A stretch of 64,000 nt of DNA from Thermoplasmata archaeon (lineage in GTDB: Archaea > Thermoplasmatota > Thermoplasmata > Lutacidiplasmatales > UBA184). The position numbers and the translations under genes are program-made. Below the pieces are notes generated by a model. The model saw only the letters and a list, made by a program, of their open reading frames with translations, made no database searches and had not been told where the DNA came from. Positions 9,259 to 18,080 of the stretch are shown in pieces. How positions within the stretch are numbered: the first letter of the stretch is position 1; every line of letters begins with the position of its first letter. The stretch lies in assembly GCA_022750115.1 (NCBI GenBank), contig JAKIWI010000006.1:94085-158084 (forward strand), given 5' to 3'.

Positions 9259-10347
9259 CTACGCCGAGAATACCAACGCGGACTTCGGCGCTCCGCTCGG
9301 TCGGTCGAGCAGGAGGCGGGAGAACTCCTCCACGGGACGGCGTTCGGCGACCAGGTGGTCGATCGCATCCCCGTAGGATCGCCGGAACGCGAGCAGATCC
9401 TGGACGCCCTGCTCGAAGTAGGTCCGGTTCGCGTTCACCGAGCCGACGACCGCCTGATTTTTCAGCACGAGGTCGCGGAGCAGCGACCCGAGCGGCACGG
9501 GCACCGTTCCACCGTCGGCAGGTGGGATCCCGGTCAGGACGAGCACACCGTTCGGACCGAGCGTGGGGAGGAGCCGAACGTCGATGTCGGCCGAGCCGGT
9601 GGCTTCGAGGACGAGGTCGAACGCGCCCAGCGGAACGCCCTCCCAGCCGGCCGTGACGTTGAGGTGCGATCCTCCCAACCGCGCCACGAGCGCCGCCGCC
9701 GGCGTGGCGTCGTGGCGGTCGACGGCCGTGACGTCCCAGCCGCGAATGCGGAGGCACGCGACGGCGAGGAGACCGATCGCTCCCGTCCCGGCGACGAGCG
9801 CTTTCGGCGGACCCGCGGGCGGATAGCCGGGGGTGGGTTCGCGGCGCGAGAGGACAAGACGTCCCTCCTCGAGCGCCTTCTCGACCACGCTCAGCGGCTC
9901 GAGCAGGACGGCGACGGCGGAGAGCTCGGGCGGGACGACGACGACGTAGTCCGGACGCTCGACGTATTCGTCCGCGAAGTAGCCGTCGGCCCCGCCGATG
10001 CCGCGCTCGGTGAACCGTCCGCTCGAGCAGAAGTCCGAGCGGGCGGAGAGGCAGAACCGGCAGATCCCGCAGCCTCGTCGGACCGTGGCAACGACCAGGT
10101 CGCCCGGGTGGAACTCCGAGACCGACTCGCCGGTCCGCTCCACGACGCCGAGATTCTCGTGGCCAAGGATCAGGTCCGTCCGACCGTCGGGGGCGCGCCC
10201 GTACTTTCCGGCGACGATGTCTCGGTCGGTCCCGCAAACACCGCATTCCCGGATCCGCACCAGCATCTCTCCGGGACCGGGGACCGGCGAGGGCACATCC
10301 GCGAGGCGAACACCGGGCGTCGGCGGACGGACGAGGAGCGCGCGCAC
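9259..10347 (-). CDS. Zinc-dependent glucose/galactose 1-dehydrogenase (MDR family)
   Basis: ECGVCGTDRDIVAGKYG, LGHENLGVV, GCGICRFCLSARSDFC; GTGAIGLLAVA cofactor motif. Confidence 0.85.
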   Translation of the reverse strand: MRALLVRPPTPGVRLADVPSPVPGPGEMLVRIRECGVCGTDRDIVAGKYGRAPDGRTDLILGHENLGVVERTGESVSEFHPGDLVVATVRRGCGICRFCLSARSDFCSSGRFTERGIGGADGYFADEYVERPDYVVVVPPELSAVAVLLEPLSVVEKALEEGRLVLSRREPTPGYPPAGPPKALVAGTGAIGLLAVACLRIRGWDVTAVDRHDATPAAALVARLGGSHLNVTAGWEGVPLGAFDLVLEATGSADIDVRLLPTLGPNGVLVLTGIPPADGGTVPVPLGSLLRDLVLKNQAVVGSVNANRTYFEQGVQDLLAFRRSYGDAIDHLVAERRPVEEFSRLLLDRPSGAPKSALVFSA

Positions 10348-10354
10348 TCGGCCC

Positions 10355-11245
10355 CTACAGAAACGGACGGAGAGCCGCGAGAAGCGGGTCGAACGCGGCG
10401 AGCACCGTTCGCTCCTCCTCCGGGGTGAGTGCTTCGTACGGGGCTCGGTACCCGATGCGCGCGCCCCAGGTGCGGGTCGACAGGAACTTCCCCGTCGACG
10501 GGAACGGTCCGGTGTGGATCGCCTCGGCGAGTCGGGTCACGAGGATCTGCAGCTCGTTCGCGCGCGCAGTCTCGTGCGCGCGCGCCGCGCGGACGAGCGC
10601 CGCACCGAGCTTCGGAACGACGTTCGCGGTGCCGAGGATCGCACCGCTCGCCCCGTTCTCGATCGAGGCGGCGGCGAGCGCATCGTCGCCGGGCAAGATC
10701 GGGAACCCCTCGGGGGCGCCGTGCAGGAACGAGAGGACGCTCGCGAGGTAGCCGGCGGTGTCTTTCAGCCCATCCAGGATCCGCTCCCGTGCGAGGCGAT
10801 GCACGAGCTCCGGTGGTAACGGGTACCCGACGAGGCTCGGAATGTTGTAGGCGAGGAGCGGGATCTTCGTCGCGTCCCGGATCGCCCGATAGTAGTGCGC
10901 GATCGCCTCGGGGGTCGGGTGGAGGTAGTACGGCGGTACCGCGACCAGGGCGGCGGCGCCCAGCTCCTCGGCCATCGTGGCGTACCGAACCGCGAGCCGC
11001 GTGCTCGGGGCTCCGATCCCGATCCACGCATCGGTCTTGCCGGTGAGGCTCTCGATGTCGGTCTCGACGAGCAGCCGACGCTCGGGTTCCTCGACGGTCG
11101 GGAACTCTCCGAGCGACCCGAGAACGAACAGGTGGTCGGCGCCGGCCGTACAGAGCGCGCGAGCGTACGGCCCGTTCCGGCCCGGGTCGAGGGCGCCGGA
11201 CTCGTCGAACAGCGTCGGAACGGGTATCACGAGTCCCGAGAGCAT
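10355..11245 (-). CDS. DapA/KDG-aldolase family (2-keto-3-deoxy(6-phospho)gluconate aldolase-like)
   Basis: AYNIPSLVGYPLP and Schiff-base lysine region ILDGLKDTAG; adjacent to glucose dehydrogenase; start trimmed to ATG 11245. Confidence 0.85.
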   Translation of the reverse strand: MLSGLVIPVPTLFDESGALDPGRNGPYARALCTAGADHLFVLGSLGEFPTVEEPERRLLVETDIESLTGKTDAWIGIGAPSTRLAVRYATMAEELGAAALVAVPPYYLHPTPEAIAHYYRAIRDATKIPLLAYNIPSLVGYPLPPELVHRLARERILDGLKDTAGYLASVLSFLHGAPEGFPILPGDDALAAASIENGASGAILGTANVVPKLGAALVRAARAHETARANELQILVTRLAEAIHTGPFPSTGKFLSTRTWGARIGYRAPYEALTPEEERTVLAAFDPLLAALRPFL

Positions 11246-11300
11246 CTCGCGCGCGAGGCGGACGGTCCTTATGGGGTTCGCGCCATCGGGACGACGTCCG

Positions 11301-11996
11301 ATGGCCGGGTTCGCGGTGGCCCCGGCGCCGACCCCCTCGGGGGCGGTCCTTGGGATCGACGAGGCGGGCCGAGGGAGTCTGGTCGGTCCGTTGGTCGTTG
11401 GCGGGTTCCTCACCGATTCCGATCGGATCCCGGAGCTCCGACGCGCCGGCGTGCGCGACTCGAAGCTCCTGTCGCCCGGCCGCCGGGAGGAGATTTTTCA
11501 GGAACTTTCGGATCTCGGGTCCCGCCTGGTGGTGCATCTCCCGGCGCGCAGCGTCGATCGCGCGGTGGCCCACGGCGGGCTCAACGACCTGGAACTCTCC
11601 GCCTTTGCCGAGCTCGTCCGACGGTCGCGGCCCGCGTTCGCGTTCGCGGATGCCTGCGACCCGGTGGCCGAGCGGTTCGGCCGCCGCCTCGCCGCAGCGT
11701 CCGGAACGGGTTGCGTCGTGCACGCCCGCCACAAGGCGGACCGCGACCTCCCCATTGTCGCGGCCGCCTCGATCGTCGCCAAGGTGCACCGCGATCGTGC
11801 GCTCGCCCGTCTGCGCCACCGCCTCGGATCCGAGCTGGGCAGCGGGTACCCGTCGGACGTGCGGACCGTGGCGTTCGTCCGTTCGACGCTCGCCGACGGC
11901 AGCGCGCCACCGTCGTGGCTGCGCGCCTCCTGGTCGACGACGGAAAGACTTATGGAAGCCCGGTCGGCTCGACCGCTCGAGGCGTTCGGCCCGTGA
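11301..11996 (+). CDS. rnhB: Ribonuclease HII
   Basis: GIDEAGRGSLVGPLVVGG, DSKLLSPGRREEI, ADRDLPIVAAASIVAKVHRD; start trimmed to ATG 11301. Confidence 0.93.
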   Translation: MAGFAVAPAPTPSGAVLGIDEAGRGSLVGPLVVGGFLTDSDRIPELRRAGVRDSKLLSPGRREEIFQELSDLGSRLVVHLPARSVDRAVAHGGLNDLELSAFAELVRRSRPAFAFADACDPVAERFGRRLAAASGTGCVVHARHKADRDLPIVAAASIVAKVHRDRALARLRHRLGSELGSGYPSDVRTVAFVRSTLADGSAPPSWLRASWSTTERLMEARSARPLEAFGP

Positions 11997-12325
11997 TCGA
12001 GGAGACTCTCGCGGGGATCGTCGAGCGGTTCAACCGCCACACGGAGCAGAACCCGGCGCTCCGCACCGAGCTCGCCGGACTCGTCCGTTCCATCCGGATC
12101 AAGCTGACGGACGAGGGGACGTACGCCGTCGACCTCGCCAACGGGCGCCTCCAGAACCTGCGGAGCGACGGCACCGGCAAGGCCGACCTGACGATCACGA
12201 CCGACCGGGCGACGTTCCTCGGCCTCGTTGCAAAGGAGATCGGCCCGATGAAGGCGCTCGTGACGCGCCGCCTGGCGATCGACGGAAGCCTCGAGGACAA
12301 GCTGCTGTTCCGCAAGCTCCTCTGA
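11993..12325 (+). CDS. SCP2 sterol-binding domain protein
   Basis: GTG start overlapping the rnhB stop by 4 nt; ...LANGRLQNLRSDGTGKADLTITTDRATFLGLVAKEIGPMKALVTRRLAIDGSLEDKLLFRKLL typical of SCP2. Confidence 0.75.
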   Translation: MIEETLAGIVERFNRHTEQNPALRTELAGLVRSIRIKLTDEGTYAVDLANGRLQNLRSDGTGKADLTITTDRATFLGLVAKEIGPMKALVTRRLAIDGSLEDKLLFRKLL

Positions 12326-12340
12326 GGGAGCGCTGCGGTG

Positions 12341-12841
12341 CTACGGCAGGAAGACGCAGGCCGCGATGCAGACGCCGTAGTGATCCATCGGGATGACGAG
12401 CTCCTCGGTCCGGTAATGGATCCGTCGGAGTTCGACGCCGCGGAAGTGCGCGATCTCCTCCATCCGCCACCGGAGGAACTCCTTCAGCGATTTCTGCGTC
12501 CCGTGGACGTGGCCCTCGGCGACGTAGCCGCCCTGGCCGTCGGTTCGGAATCCGTACGAGATCCCGGAACTGATCACCTCGCCTTCCCCGCCGCCCATGC
12601 GCGCGAGGACGGTGTGCGTGATCGCGCCCCGCGCGATCGGGACTCGGTCGACCTGCCGGATCCCGATCGGGAGGACCGAGGAGACGCTGACGAGGTTCTG
12701 CTCGCCGATCCCCGCCTGCAAGAGCGCGAGGTCGAAGGCGTTGAGCTCACTCGTCTTGTTGATCCCTTTCCCGCTCGTGACGAAGAAACGGGTTGGGATC
12801 GGGACGAGCGTACCCTCGCGAGCCTCGGGTCGACGCGGCAC
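12341..12841 (-). CDS. Pyruvoyl-dependent arginine decarboxylase
   Basis: PTRFFVTSGKGINKTSELNAFDLALLQAGIGEQNLVSVSSVLP (Ser-Ser self-processing region). Confidence 0.92.
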   Translation of the reverse strand: MPRRPEAREGTLVPIPTRFFVTSGKGINKTSELNAFDLALLQAGIGEQNLVSVSSVLPIGIRQVDRVPIARGAITHTVLARMGGGEGEVISSGISYGFRTDGQGGYVAEGHVHGTQKSLKEFLRWRMEEIAHFRGVELRRIHYRTEELVIPMDHYGVCIAACVFLP

Positions 12842-12863
12842 GGCTGCGGGGAGTGGTCGCGGG

Positions 12864-12870
12864 CCTTAAG
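12864..12870 (-). promoter_or_regulatory. TATA-like box of the arginine decarboxylase gene
   Basis: CTTAAGG on the minus strand about 25 nt upstream of the start at 12841. Confidence 0.4.
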
Positions 12871-12902
12871 AGTTCGGTCGAGGGACGCCGCGAAACCGAA
12901 CT

Positions 12903-13475
12903 CTACACCATGATGGCGTGACGGGCCCGCATCGATTCCTCGGATTCGCGACGCACCCGCATCAACTCCGCGACCAGGGCATCGGTAAGGCGCAGGCTCG
13001 CCGACTCGAACAGTGTGCCCAGCGGAGCGAGCCGCCGGCGCTCATCGTCGTCGGGGAACTCGAACGAGAGAAGGAGGCTCGCGGCGTGCGCGAGCTTGGA
13101 GGTCGCGCGCCCGGTGACGACGATCAGCTCCGCGCCCTCGCGACGCACGATGTTCGCGGTTTGCGTCGAGGACTGGCTCTCGCCGGCGCCCGAGAGGATG
13201 AAGACGGCGTCGCCCTTCCGGACGATCGGCGTCACACTCTCGCCGATCACGTAGGCGGTGAGGCCGGTCTGGACGAGGCGCATCGCGAACGCGCGACCGA
13301 TGATCCCGGAGCGTCCAGCCCCGTAGACGAACGTCGCCGGCGCGCGGTCCAGGATCGCGACGGCCCGGTCGACCTTCGCCGGGTCGAGCCGGTCGATCGC
13401 TTCGCCGACGCGACGGCCGATGTACGACTGCGCTCGCGAGAAGCGCGACCCTTCAGTGCCGGCGTCGTCCGCCAC
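12903..13475 (-). CDS. 6-phospho-3-hexuloisomerase-like SIS protein
   Basis: FVYGAGRSGIIGRAFAMRLVQTGLTAYVIGESVTPIVRKGDAVFILSGAGES. Confidence 0.87.
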   Translation of the reverse strand: MADDAGTEGSRFSRAQSYIGRRVGEAIDRLDPAKVDRAVAILDRAPATFVYGAGRSGIIGRAFAMRLVQTGLTAYVIGESVTPIVRKGDAVFILSGAGESQSSTQTANIVRREGAELIVVTGRATSKLAHAASLLLSFEFPDDDERRRLAPLGTLFESASLRLTDALVAELMRVRRESEESMRARHAIMV

Positions 13476-14634
13476 GATCGGGCCTCTTTGCCGACGGCTT
13501 CGCGCGCGCGGCGATCGGCGCTACGGGGCGCCGGGGACCGGCGGGGGGTGCCCGCGCGGCGGGGCGGAGCGTCGCCACCGGCTTGGTCGGCACAACCGGC
13601 TTCTTCGCGAGAGGCGCCGCGGGGGCATGCCGCTTCGCGTAGCGCTTCGCGAGCGCACGCTCGTAGAGGAGTTTCATGTACATCGCGTCGTGCTCGAGGA
13701 GCGGCGAGCTCGAGATCACCGTCACGTCGTACTCGCGGTCGGCGAACAATTCCGCCACCGGGTCGAATCGCGCCTGACCGCGCTTGATCGGGGTGAGCCG
13801 GAACTCCCCGGGACCGTAGAACTCCACGCCGGCGAAGTTCATGTAGAGCTCTCCGCCGCTCGCTTTCACGAACTCCTCGACGATGGGACGGAGGTCGTCG
13901 GGCGTCTCGAAGATCTTGTGCTCGCGCGCGGCGAGGTGGGGGAGGTTGAGCACCGGCACGACGCCCTTCACCTGATGGGCGACCTCGAGGATCTCCTCGC
14001 GCGAACCGAACACATCGGGGTGGCCGCTCGGCTCGATGCCGAGCCGGACCGACCCGTGCGAATACTCCTTCAGCCAATCGGAAAGTTCGCGGGCGACCTC
14101 GGTCAGCTCTTGGACGCTGTCGGACCGGCTCCCCGGGCCGTAGAATCCGAGGTGCGTCACGGCCATACGAGCGCCGAGCCCCTCGGCGAGGACCGAGGCC
14201 CATTGGATCTGGTGCATCGAGCGCTCGCGGGCCTCTTGGCTTCCGAAGAAATCGACGTAGTACGGAGCGTGGAGCGTGAGGTCGACGTCGAGCGCGCGCG
14301 CGAGCGCCTTCGTCTGCGCGAGGTCCGCATAGTCCTTGGCGAGGCTCCAGGTCAGCGTCGTCAGGCCGTCCTTTTTCCCGAGGGGAGCGACCATGCGCGG
14401 CGCGCTCGGCGGGGCCGGCTTGTCGCCCGCGCCGACGCCCACGACAAGCTGGAGGAGCAGCTCGCGCGCGGCCTTCCCGATCTCCTCGTCGAGAACGACG
14501 CGCGTGAGCGGATTGACCTTGATGAATTGGACCTCCATCGCGGTGAGACCGAGATGGTGAACGTCGGAGATCCCGTCCCTCAGGGTGCGTCCCTTACACG
14601 AAAGGGGAATCCCTGCAGGGCCAAACCGAATCAC
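13453..14634 (-). CDS. AP endonuclease family 2 / endonuclease IV-like TIM-barrel protein with basic C-terminal tail
   Basis: LTLHAPYYVDFFG, RMAVTHLGFYG, LGIEPSGHPDVFGSREEIL; Ala/Pro/Arg/Lys-rich C-terminus. Confidence 0.75.
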   Translation of the reverse strand: MIRFGPAGIPLSCKGRTLRDGISDVHHLGLTAMEVQFIKVNPLTRVVLDEEIGKAARELLLQLVVGVGAGDKPAPPSAPRMVAPLGKKDGLTTLTWSLAKDYADLAQTKALARALDVDLTLHAPYYVDFFGSQEARERSMHQIQWASVLAEGLGARMAVTHLGFYGPGSRSDSVQELTEVARELSDWLKEYSHGSVRLGIEPSGHPDVFGSREEILEVAHQVKGVVPVLNLPHLAAREHKIFETPDDLRPIVEEFVKASGGELYMNFAGVEFYGPGEFRLTPIKRGQARFDPVAELFADREYDVTVISSSPLLEHDAMYMKLLYERALAKRYAKRHAPAAPLAKKPVVPTKPVATLRPAARAPPAGPRRPVAPIAARAKPSAKRPDRGGRRRH

Positions 14635-14680
14635 AACTAATCAAGCCTCAAAATTGGCGGGACGTCCGCAATCGGCGGCC

Positions 14681-15313
14681 CTATATATGGGGTCTTAAGG
14701 GGACAAATCGGCACACCGGTCCGTGCGTGATGGAGCCGGTCGCGCCATCCCTCCGGTACGTCGTGAGGATCTGCGAGTGGGCATCGCCGATGGGCGCGAC
14801 GAGCCGCCCTCCCTCCGAGAGCGCGGCGATCCAAGTCGGGAGCAGTTGCGGGCTCGCGAACGAAACGATCACGGAATCGAACACCGCGCCTTCGGGCACG
14901 CTCTCGCGACCGTCGCGGATGCGGATCGTCGCATCGACCCCGAGTCGCGCGAGGACGTGCCGGCTCTGCGCGGCGAGCGTCGGGTCGAGCTCGACCCCGA
15001 CGAGGTGGGCCGAAGGGCCGGCCAGCGGAGCGGCGACGGCGAGCAGGTAGCCGCTCCCGCTGCCGATCTCCAAGAGGTTCCGACCCGGTCGCACGCCGGC
15101 CGCCTCGAGCTGCATCGCGACCATGTGGGGCGCGGAGACCGTCGCGAACCCGCTCGCGAGAGGGACCGGCTCGTCGTCGTAGGCGCGCCGCTGATGCTCG
15201 ACGGGGACGAACCAGTGTCGCGGTACCGAGCGCATCGCCGAGGCGATTCCCGGGGGGACCCCCCCCAGGCCTTTCACCATCCGACGGGCGGACGTCTCCC
15301 AGTCGTCGCTCAC
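14681..15313 (-). CDS. pcm: Protein-L-isoaspartate O-methyltransferase
   Basis: SAPHMVAMQLEAAGVRPGRNLLEIGSGSGYLLAV; VPEGAVFDSVIVSFASPQLLPTW. Confidence 0.9.
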   Translation of the reverse strand: MSDDWETSARRMVKGLGGVPPGIASAMRSVPRHWFVPVEHQRRAYDDEPVPLASGFATVSAPHMVAMQLEAAGVRPGRNLLEIGSGSGYLLAVAAPLAGPSAHLVGVELDPTLAAQSRHVLARLGVDATIRIRDGRESVPEGAVFDSVIVSFASPQLLPTWIAALSEGGRLVAPIGDAHSQILTTYRRDGATGSITHGPVCRFVPLRPHI

Positions 15314-15918
15314 GGAGCCTTCCGGATCGCGTGGTAGCCGAGGCCGATGAGGTAGAGCTCGCTCGAACTTTCCCGCGAGGCGGGAGGCTTCGTGCGCACC
15401 CAGCGGCGGAACGACGGAGCGAGGTCGGCGTCGAGCTCCGCTTGCTCCTCTCCCGCGAACACCTTCGCGACGAACGAACCGCCGGCCGCGAGCACGTGGT
15501 CGGCCAGCTCGAACGCGGCGCGGACGAGGGCGACCGAGCGAGCATGGTCGGTCGCGTAGGCGCCGCTGATCCGCGGCGACATGTCGGACAGCACCGCGTC
15601 GAACGGGCGGTGCCCCAGGCGGTCGGGGAGCGTCTCGGATCCGACCGTCCCGCGGACCACCGTCACCCCGTCGATCGGCTCGATGGGGCGAGGGTCGACG
15701 GCGACCACCTCTCCGCGACGGCCCACCCGCTCCACGGCGACGATCGACCAGCCGCCGGGGGCCGCGCCGAGGTCGAGGACGCGGTCGCCCGCGCGCAGGA
15801 TCGGGTAGCGGTCGAGGAGGTGTTCGAGCTTGAAGGCGGCCCGCGAGCGCAGTCCTTCCGACTGGGCCGCGCGGTAGAACGGGTCGCGCCGGCGCTCGGC
15901 GACGAATCGACGTCCCAT
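15310..15918 (-). CDS. FtsJ/RlmE-type 2'-O-ribose RNA methyltransferase
   Basis: RAAFKLEHLLDRYPILRAGDRVLDLGAAPGGWSIVA, DAVLSDMSPRISG, GGSFVAKVF; start trimmed to ATG 15918. Confidence 0.92.
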   Translation of the reverse strand: MGRRFVAERRRDPFYRAAQSEGLRSRAAFKLEHLLDRYPILRAGDRVLDLGAAPGGWSIVAVERVGRRGEVVAVDPRPIEPIDGVTVVRGTVGSETLPDRLGHRPFDAVLSDMSPRISGAYATDHARSVALVRAAFELADHVLAAGGSFVAKVFAGEEQAELDADLAPSFRRWVRTKPPASRESSSELYLIGLGYHAIRKAP

Positions 15919-15977
15919 CGCGACCGGGTCACCGGCGAGCGACGGATAACCCGTCCGAATGGAACGGGGCGCCGGAG

Positions 15978-16052
15978 TGGGGCCGTCCGAATTTGAATCG
16001 GAGTCTCTTGCACCCCAAGCAAGAAGGATGGACCAAGCTACCCCACGGCCCC
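15978..16052 (-). tRNA. tRNA-Pro (anticodon GGG), no intron, CCA not encoded
   Basis: Minus strand GGGGCCG-TG-GGGTAGCTTGGTCCATCC-..-CTTGC(TTGGGGT)GCAAG-AGAC-TCCGA(TTCAAAT)TCGGA-CGGCCCC-A: 7-bp acceptor, 5-bp anticodon stem with GGG at 34-36, 5-bp T stem. Confidence 0.93.
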
Positions 16053-16084
16053 GACCCGGGCGCGAGCGGCGGACCGAGGTCCGG

Positions 16085-16092
16085 AAGATAAC
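16085..16092 (-). promoter_or_regulatory. Possible TATA box of tRNA-Pro
   Basis: GTTATCTT on the minus strand about 33 nt upstream of the tRNA 5' end. Confidence 0.35.
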
Positions 16093-16109
16093 CGTTCTGC
16101 CCCGCCGGC

Positions 16110-16295
16110 CTATCGGTGGACGAGCAGCCAGCCGGCGACGGCGACGACGGTCAGAATCCCGGTGCAGGCGACCGAGAGCCAGAAGAACGACCAGAGGTCG
16201 CTGACCCCCTCCTCGGTGGACACGGAGGGTCCGGGAGTCGAGCTTCCCGGGCTCGTGGCGTACGGGTTGACCACAACCGATTCCGAGGACGTCAT
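16110..16295 (-). CDS. Small single-TM membrane protein, 61 aa
   Basis: C-terminal hydrophobic segment DLWSFFWLSVACTGILTVVAVAGWLLVHR; TATA-like GTTAAGAAT about 33 nt upstream of ATG. Confidence 0.5.
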   Translation of the reverse strand: MTSSESVVVNPYATSPGSSTPGPSVSTEEGVSDLWSFFWLSVACTGILTVVAVAGWLLVHR

Positions 16296-16353
16296 GGGAT
16301 CGACTCACCCGGGTTCGCGGGCCGATTCTTAACGACCCGGTTCGTCCGGCGGC

Positions 16354-17067
16354 CTAGCCGGCGAACCACGGCAGGCGCGCCGCGGGCCCCGTCGGCTTGA
16401 GGACGAGTCCGTGCAGGTTCGAGGCGGCGTCGCCCGGAGCGTAGGAATCCCGCTGGGCGAGCTGGTAGAGGAGGAACAGCGCGTCCTCGTCCGTCGTGAC
16501 GCCGAGGGAGCGGCGCACGTCGATGTGGAACCGCTCTGCGAGGATCGCGAGCAGCTCGGAGAAGTCGACGGGATTCTGGCCCGCCGAGGCGAAGGCGCGG
16601 CGGAACATCCCCACGACCACGCCCGTCGAGAGTCGCAGGAGCGTCCGCCGGTCCACGACGATCGAGTGCCAGTGCGGATTCGCGTGTCCCCCGGCGCGGA
16701 GCACCAGGATCCGGACCTCGCTGTCGATCTCGGCTGCGCCCTCGGACGCGATCCGATTCCAGGTTGCCTCGGCCGCCCGGTCGGAGCCGACGACGAAGAT
16801 CGCCCGGGCCGACCGGCCCGAGTCTTTCCCGAGGGCTTCGAGGCTCCCCCAAGAGGCCTTTCCCGGCGACTCCGGGTTGGAGGGCACGAAGACGGGGAAG
16901 GTACGGCGCGGCACTCCGGCCTCCTGGACCCAGAACGCAGGGGGCACGGACCCGGCGCGGACCTTGGGTTCGACCCGGGCGTACCCGAGTCGCTTGAGGG
17001 TGGATTCGGCTTCGCGAACGCGCTCGATCTCGTCGCGCCCCACCCCGGTAGGAGCCACGTCGGTCAT
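16354..17067 (-). CDS. Conserved hypothetical protein, 237 aa
   Basis: MTDVAPTGVGRDEIERVREAESTLKRLGYARVEPKV... ...GLVLKPTGPAARLPWFAG; normal spacing between flanking genes. Confidence 0.6.
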   Translation of the reverse strand: MTDVAPTGVGRDEIERVREAESTLKRLGYARVEPKVRAGSVPPAFWVQEAGVPRRTFPVFVPSNPESPGKASWGSLEALGKDSGRSARAIFVVGSDRAAEATWNRIASEGAAEIDSEVRILVLRAGGHANPHWHSIVVDRRTLLRLSTGVVVGMFRRAFASAGQNPVDFSELLAILAERFHIDVRRSLGVTTDEDALFLLYQLAQRDSYAPGDAASNLHGLVLKPTGPAARLPWFAG

Positions 17068-17128
17068 TCCTCTCCCACCGGGTCGCCGCGCATAAGGGTA
17101 CGGTGGGTCGACGGCAATCGCACGGTGC

Positions 17129-18055
17129 TCAGAGGGAGCCCACTCCGAGCGCGTGCAGCCAGAAGTTGACGATGAGGACGCCGATGACGACGAGCAAGTA
17201 GGGACCCGACCCGATGAACGCCCGGAGCGCGACGGGCCGGTCCACTCGTTTCCAGAGCGGAAGCGCGAGGACGAGGTAGGTCGCCGCGGCGACGAGGACG
17301 AGAACGGCGGCTGGCCACGCGAACGGAGCGACCAGGACGAGGAGGGCCGAGGCGGGGAGGAGCAGAGCCGCGGAGACGACAACGACACGGCCCGAGTACT
17401 CCGGATCGTCCATCCGCGGGAGCATCGGGAGCCCGACCCGCTTGTAGTCCTCGCGCAGCAGCAACGCGAGGCTCCAGAAGTGGGGGGGCGTCCAGAGGAA
17501 GACGAGGAGCGCGAACGCGAGGACCGGCGTGTTCCACGTGCCGATCGCGGCGGCGCCGCCCGCGAGCGCCGGCGCGCTCCCGGCGAACCCACCGATGACG
17601 ATGTTCCAGGCCGTGCGGCGCTTGAGGAGCAGCGTGTAGACGAGCACGTAGGTGAGCCCGCCCAGCGCGATCGAGAGTGCGGTGAGGGGGTTCAACGTCA
17701 CGTACGCGACCCCCACCCCGATCCCCAGCAGGGCGGTGCCGGCGACCAGCACCCCACCGCTCCGCTCGATGCGGGCGTCGGGGAGCGGACGCTGGCGAGT
17801 CCGTCGCATTCCGCCGTCGACGTCGCGGTCGAGGTAGTGGTTCAACATCGCGGACCCCGCGGAGGCGATCCCGCCCGTCAGGGCGAGAAGACCGAGGCGG
17901 AGCGGGTCGATCTGGCTCGGGAGCGCGAGGAAGTAGCCGGCGACCGCGACGAGGACGATCAGTGCCGTGATTCCGGGCTTCGTGAGCGTGACGACGTCGC
18001 GCCACCGGGCGGGAGCGGAGCGCTCCGAAGTCGGGCTCGATGCCGATCCGCTCAC
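17129..18055 (-). CDS. ctaB: Protoheme IX farnesyltransferase (heme O synthase)
   Basis: LTKPGITALIVLVAVAGYFL, GSAMLNHYLDRDVDGGMRRTRQRPLP, multi-TM; probable GTG start at 18055 (ORF open to 18178). Confidence 0.9.
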   Translation of the reverse strand: MSGSASSPTSERSAPARWRDVVTLTKPGITALIVLVAVAGYFLALPSQIDPLRLGLLALTGGIASAGSAMLNHYLDRDVDGGMRRTRQRPLPDARIERSGGVLVAGTALLGIGVGVAYVTLNPLTALSIALGGLTYVLVYTLLLKRRTAWNIVIGGFAGSAPALAGGAAAIGTWNTPVLAFALLVFLWTPPHFWSLALLLREDYKRVGLPMLPRMDDPEYSGRVVVVSAALLLPASALLVLVAPFAWPAAVLVLVAAATYLVLALPLWKRVDRPVALRAFIGSGPYLLVVIGVLIVNFWLHALGVGSL

Positions 18056-18080
18056 GGGCGACCTCCCCGACGTCCCCCCC

